DNA of 6,716 nt from an uncultured Desulfobacterales bacterium (GTDB lineage: Bacteria > Desulfobacterota > Desulfobacteria > Desulfobacterales > G020354645): contig CAMYNZ010000207.1 in assembly GCA_947259865.1 (NCBI GenBank), positions 1 through 6,716 of the forward strand, in the 5' to 3' direction. Within the stretch, counting starts at the first letter, position 1. Every line of letters begins with the position of its first letter. A model generated the notes under the pieces. It did no database searches. It was not told the origin of the DNA and saw nothing but the letters and a program-made list of their open reading frames with translations. Shown piece by piece: positions 6,006 through 6,716 of the stretch. The position numbers were made by a program, and so were the translations under genes.

Positions 6006-6443
6006 CTATCCTTTTCGATTATGCTGATTCACAGCAATCTCGTTCATGAAATCCTGTTCCTTTTTTTGGGTCATTTGCCGGTATTCTTTTATTCCTTGGG
6101 CCTTTAATTTATCCAGGATTTTTCTTTTTTTCATGGCTTCTATCAAAGCCATTCGCATTTGGTCATTTTTCTTCTTGGCCGCCAGTACCCGTTGGCGTTG
6201 ACCTTCAATGTCCTTGGACAATCTTTGAATATAATCAACGTACACCCGTATCTCAGAAACGGAATTACCCTTCTTTTGTTTTTGCTGCAACTGGGTCCAA
6301 TATTTTTCTTTTTCGATTTTGTAATCCCTTAGTTTTTTCCTTTCATCACTCAGCAGCCGCTTTGACTCTGCTAATTCTTTCTGGCGAATCTCTTCGGTAT
6401 ATTTGCGGTGATTCAGAAGTGATTCCAGATTGAATTTATACAT
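6006..6443 (-). CDS. fliJ: Flagellar export protein FliJ
   Basis: FliJ is a small soluble coiled-coil protein of the flagellar type III export apparatus. It sits in the centre of the FliI ATPase ring, links it to FlhA and recycles export chaperones. The 145 residues equal the usual length of about 147. The start MYKFNLESLLNHRKYTEE fits the FxLexLLxhRk signature of the family, and the remainder is an almost unbroken, highly charged antiparallel coiled coil rich in Lys, Glu and Gln. The ATG at 6443 is the only possible start nearby because an in-frame TAA lies three codons upstream (TAA ACC ACC ATG). No Shine-Dalgarno site precedes it, unlike flgD, flgE and motA, so translation may be weak or leaderless-like. 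GC (about 37-43% in sampled blocks) is lower than in fliK. Unusually, fliI is not found immediately upstream. Confidence 0.92.
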   Translation of the reverse strand: MYKFNLESLLNHRKYTEEIRQKELAESKRLLSDERKKLRDYKIEKEKYWTQLQQKQKKGNSVSEIRVYVDYIQRLSKDIEGQRQRVLAAKKKNDQMRMALIEAMKKRKILDKLKAQGIKEYRQMTQKKEQDFMNEIAVNQHNRKG

Positions 6444-6657
6444 GGTGGTTTATAGGAGGTTTTAAGTTTTATGTTTTAAATTTTGTTACTCACAGATTAC
6501 TTTTGTGTCTCAATAACAAGAAAGTGTCACACCTACACTTATTCTTTAAATCGGTTTCTTTTAGAAACATTCCAATATTAATACAACCCACCTGCTGCCT
6601 TGAAATTTAATTGAGAATTTTAAAGACGACATCTTTATTTAACTAAAATTTTGGAGA
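6444..6657. promoter_or_regulatory. AT-rich divergent intergenic region upstream of fliJ with two inverted repeats
   Basis: About 214 bases at 22-33% GC separate fliJ (leftward) from the partial plus-strand frame (rightward), so promoters for either side could lie here. Two inverted repeats stand out: AGTGT-N7-ACACT at 6523-6539, which also contains the odd palindrome GTGTCACAC (6524-6532), and GTTTCT-TTT-AGAAAC at 6554-6568. Such sites could be operators. I found no GG-N10-GC sigma-54 site and no good sigma-28 site on either strand. A weak sigma-70-like pair for the plus strand is TTGAGA (6611-6616) and TTTATT (6634-6639), 17 bases apart. Confidence 0.4.
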
Positions 6658-6716
6658 ATGAAACTTATTAAAAACCCCGCCTGGGATGAATTTTCACACT
6701 ATTGGTATGCCTACAA
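6658..6716 (+). CDS. Possible 5' end of an unidentified divergent gene, cut by the window edge
   Basis: An ATG at 6658 opens a frame that stays open to the last base and reads MKLIKNPAWDEFSHYWYAY. A GGAG lies before it but only 1 base from the ATG, closer than usual, and an in-frame stop (6640-6642) lies just upstream, so this ATG would be the start if the gene is real. I do not recognise the 19 visible residues; they are rich in aromatic residues. It would be transcribed away from fliJ, making fliJ the first gene of its own unit. With so little sequence, a chance frame cannot be excluded. Confidence 0.35.
   Translation, partial: MKLIKNPAWDEFSHYWYAY

Noticed and set aside
6455..6476. A plus-strand GGAGG followed by ATG upstream of fliJ
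   Set aside because: The ATG is followed at once by TTT TAA, so no protein results.
6671..6686. Minus-strand CCC-AGGC-GGG followed by a T-run near the right edge
   Set aside because: The stem is only about 3 bp, too weak for a terminator, and it lies inside the possible plus-strand gene.
1..6716. CRISPR array, tRNA, rRNA, insertion sequence or phage attachment site
   Set aside because: No regularly spaced repeats, cloverleaf, rRNA-like stretch, transposase or flanking inverted repeats were seen.

Overview
The window is mostly a leftward-transcribed (minus strand) flagellar gene cluster. In transcription order from right to left it holds fliJ (export chaperone/escort), fliK (hook-length ruler), flgD (hook cap), flgE (hook protein) and the 5' half of motA (stator). 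Average base composition across the cluster, strong GGAGG-type ribosome sites and a near-perfect sigma-54 promoter in front of motA fit a motile Gram-negative bacterium. I favour Desulfobacterota (Deltaproteobacteria) from gene order and protein style, but this is inference and no phylogenetic marker in the window proves it.

Layout: 1-27 is GC-rich sequence after a stop codon. 28-957 is one uninterrupted minus-strand frame that starts as MotA and ends as peptidyl-tRNA hydrolase (Pth). The switch lies at about 528-556 and coincides with a jump from about 47% to about 72% GC. 958-1419 is intergenic and carries the motA ribosome site, the sigma-54 promoter (1029-1044), three similar GATA(A/G)GG boxes and a small hairpin behind flgE. 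1420-2649 is flgE, 2706-3374 flgD and 3467-5446 fliK. 5447-6005 is about 560 bases with no convincing gene; it holds a degenerate 39-base tandem repeat and a terminator-like hairpin. 6006-6443 is fliJ. 6444-6657 is AT-rich, contains two inverted repeats and separates fliJ from a possible divergent plus-strand gene that runs off the right edge (6658-6716).

How the genes work together: FliJ helps the export apparatus deliver hook subunits, FlgD caps the growing hook so that FlgE can polymerise, FliK measures hook length and triggers the export-specificity switch, and MotA would drive rotation. The placement of a sigma-54 promoter immediately before motA suggests that motA (and presumably the motB that should follow) is timed separately from the hook genes.

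The most striking item is the MotA::Pth reading frame. Both families happen to carry a similar short motif at the joint (MotA LEERHxxGA, Pth xxRHNxGA), the composition changes abruptly there, the MotA part stops before transmembrane helices 3 and 4, and the Pth part lacks its own N-terminus. I read this as a probable assembly chimera of two genomes joined through a short shared sequence, not a new fusion enzyme, although reads across the joint would be needed to settle it. I did not find convincing evidence of a wholly new system elsewhere in the window.
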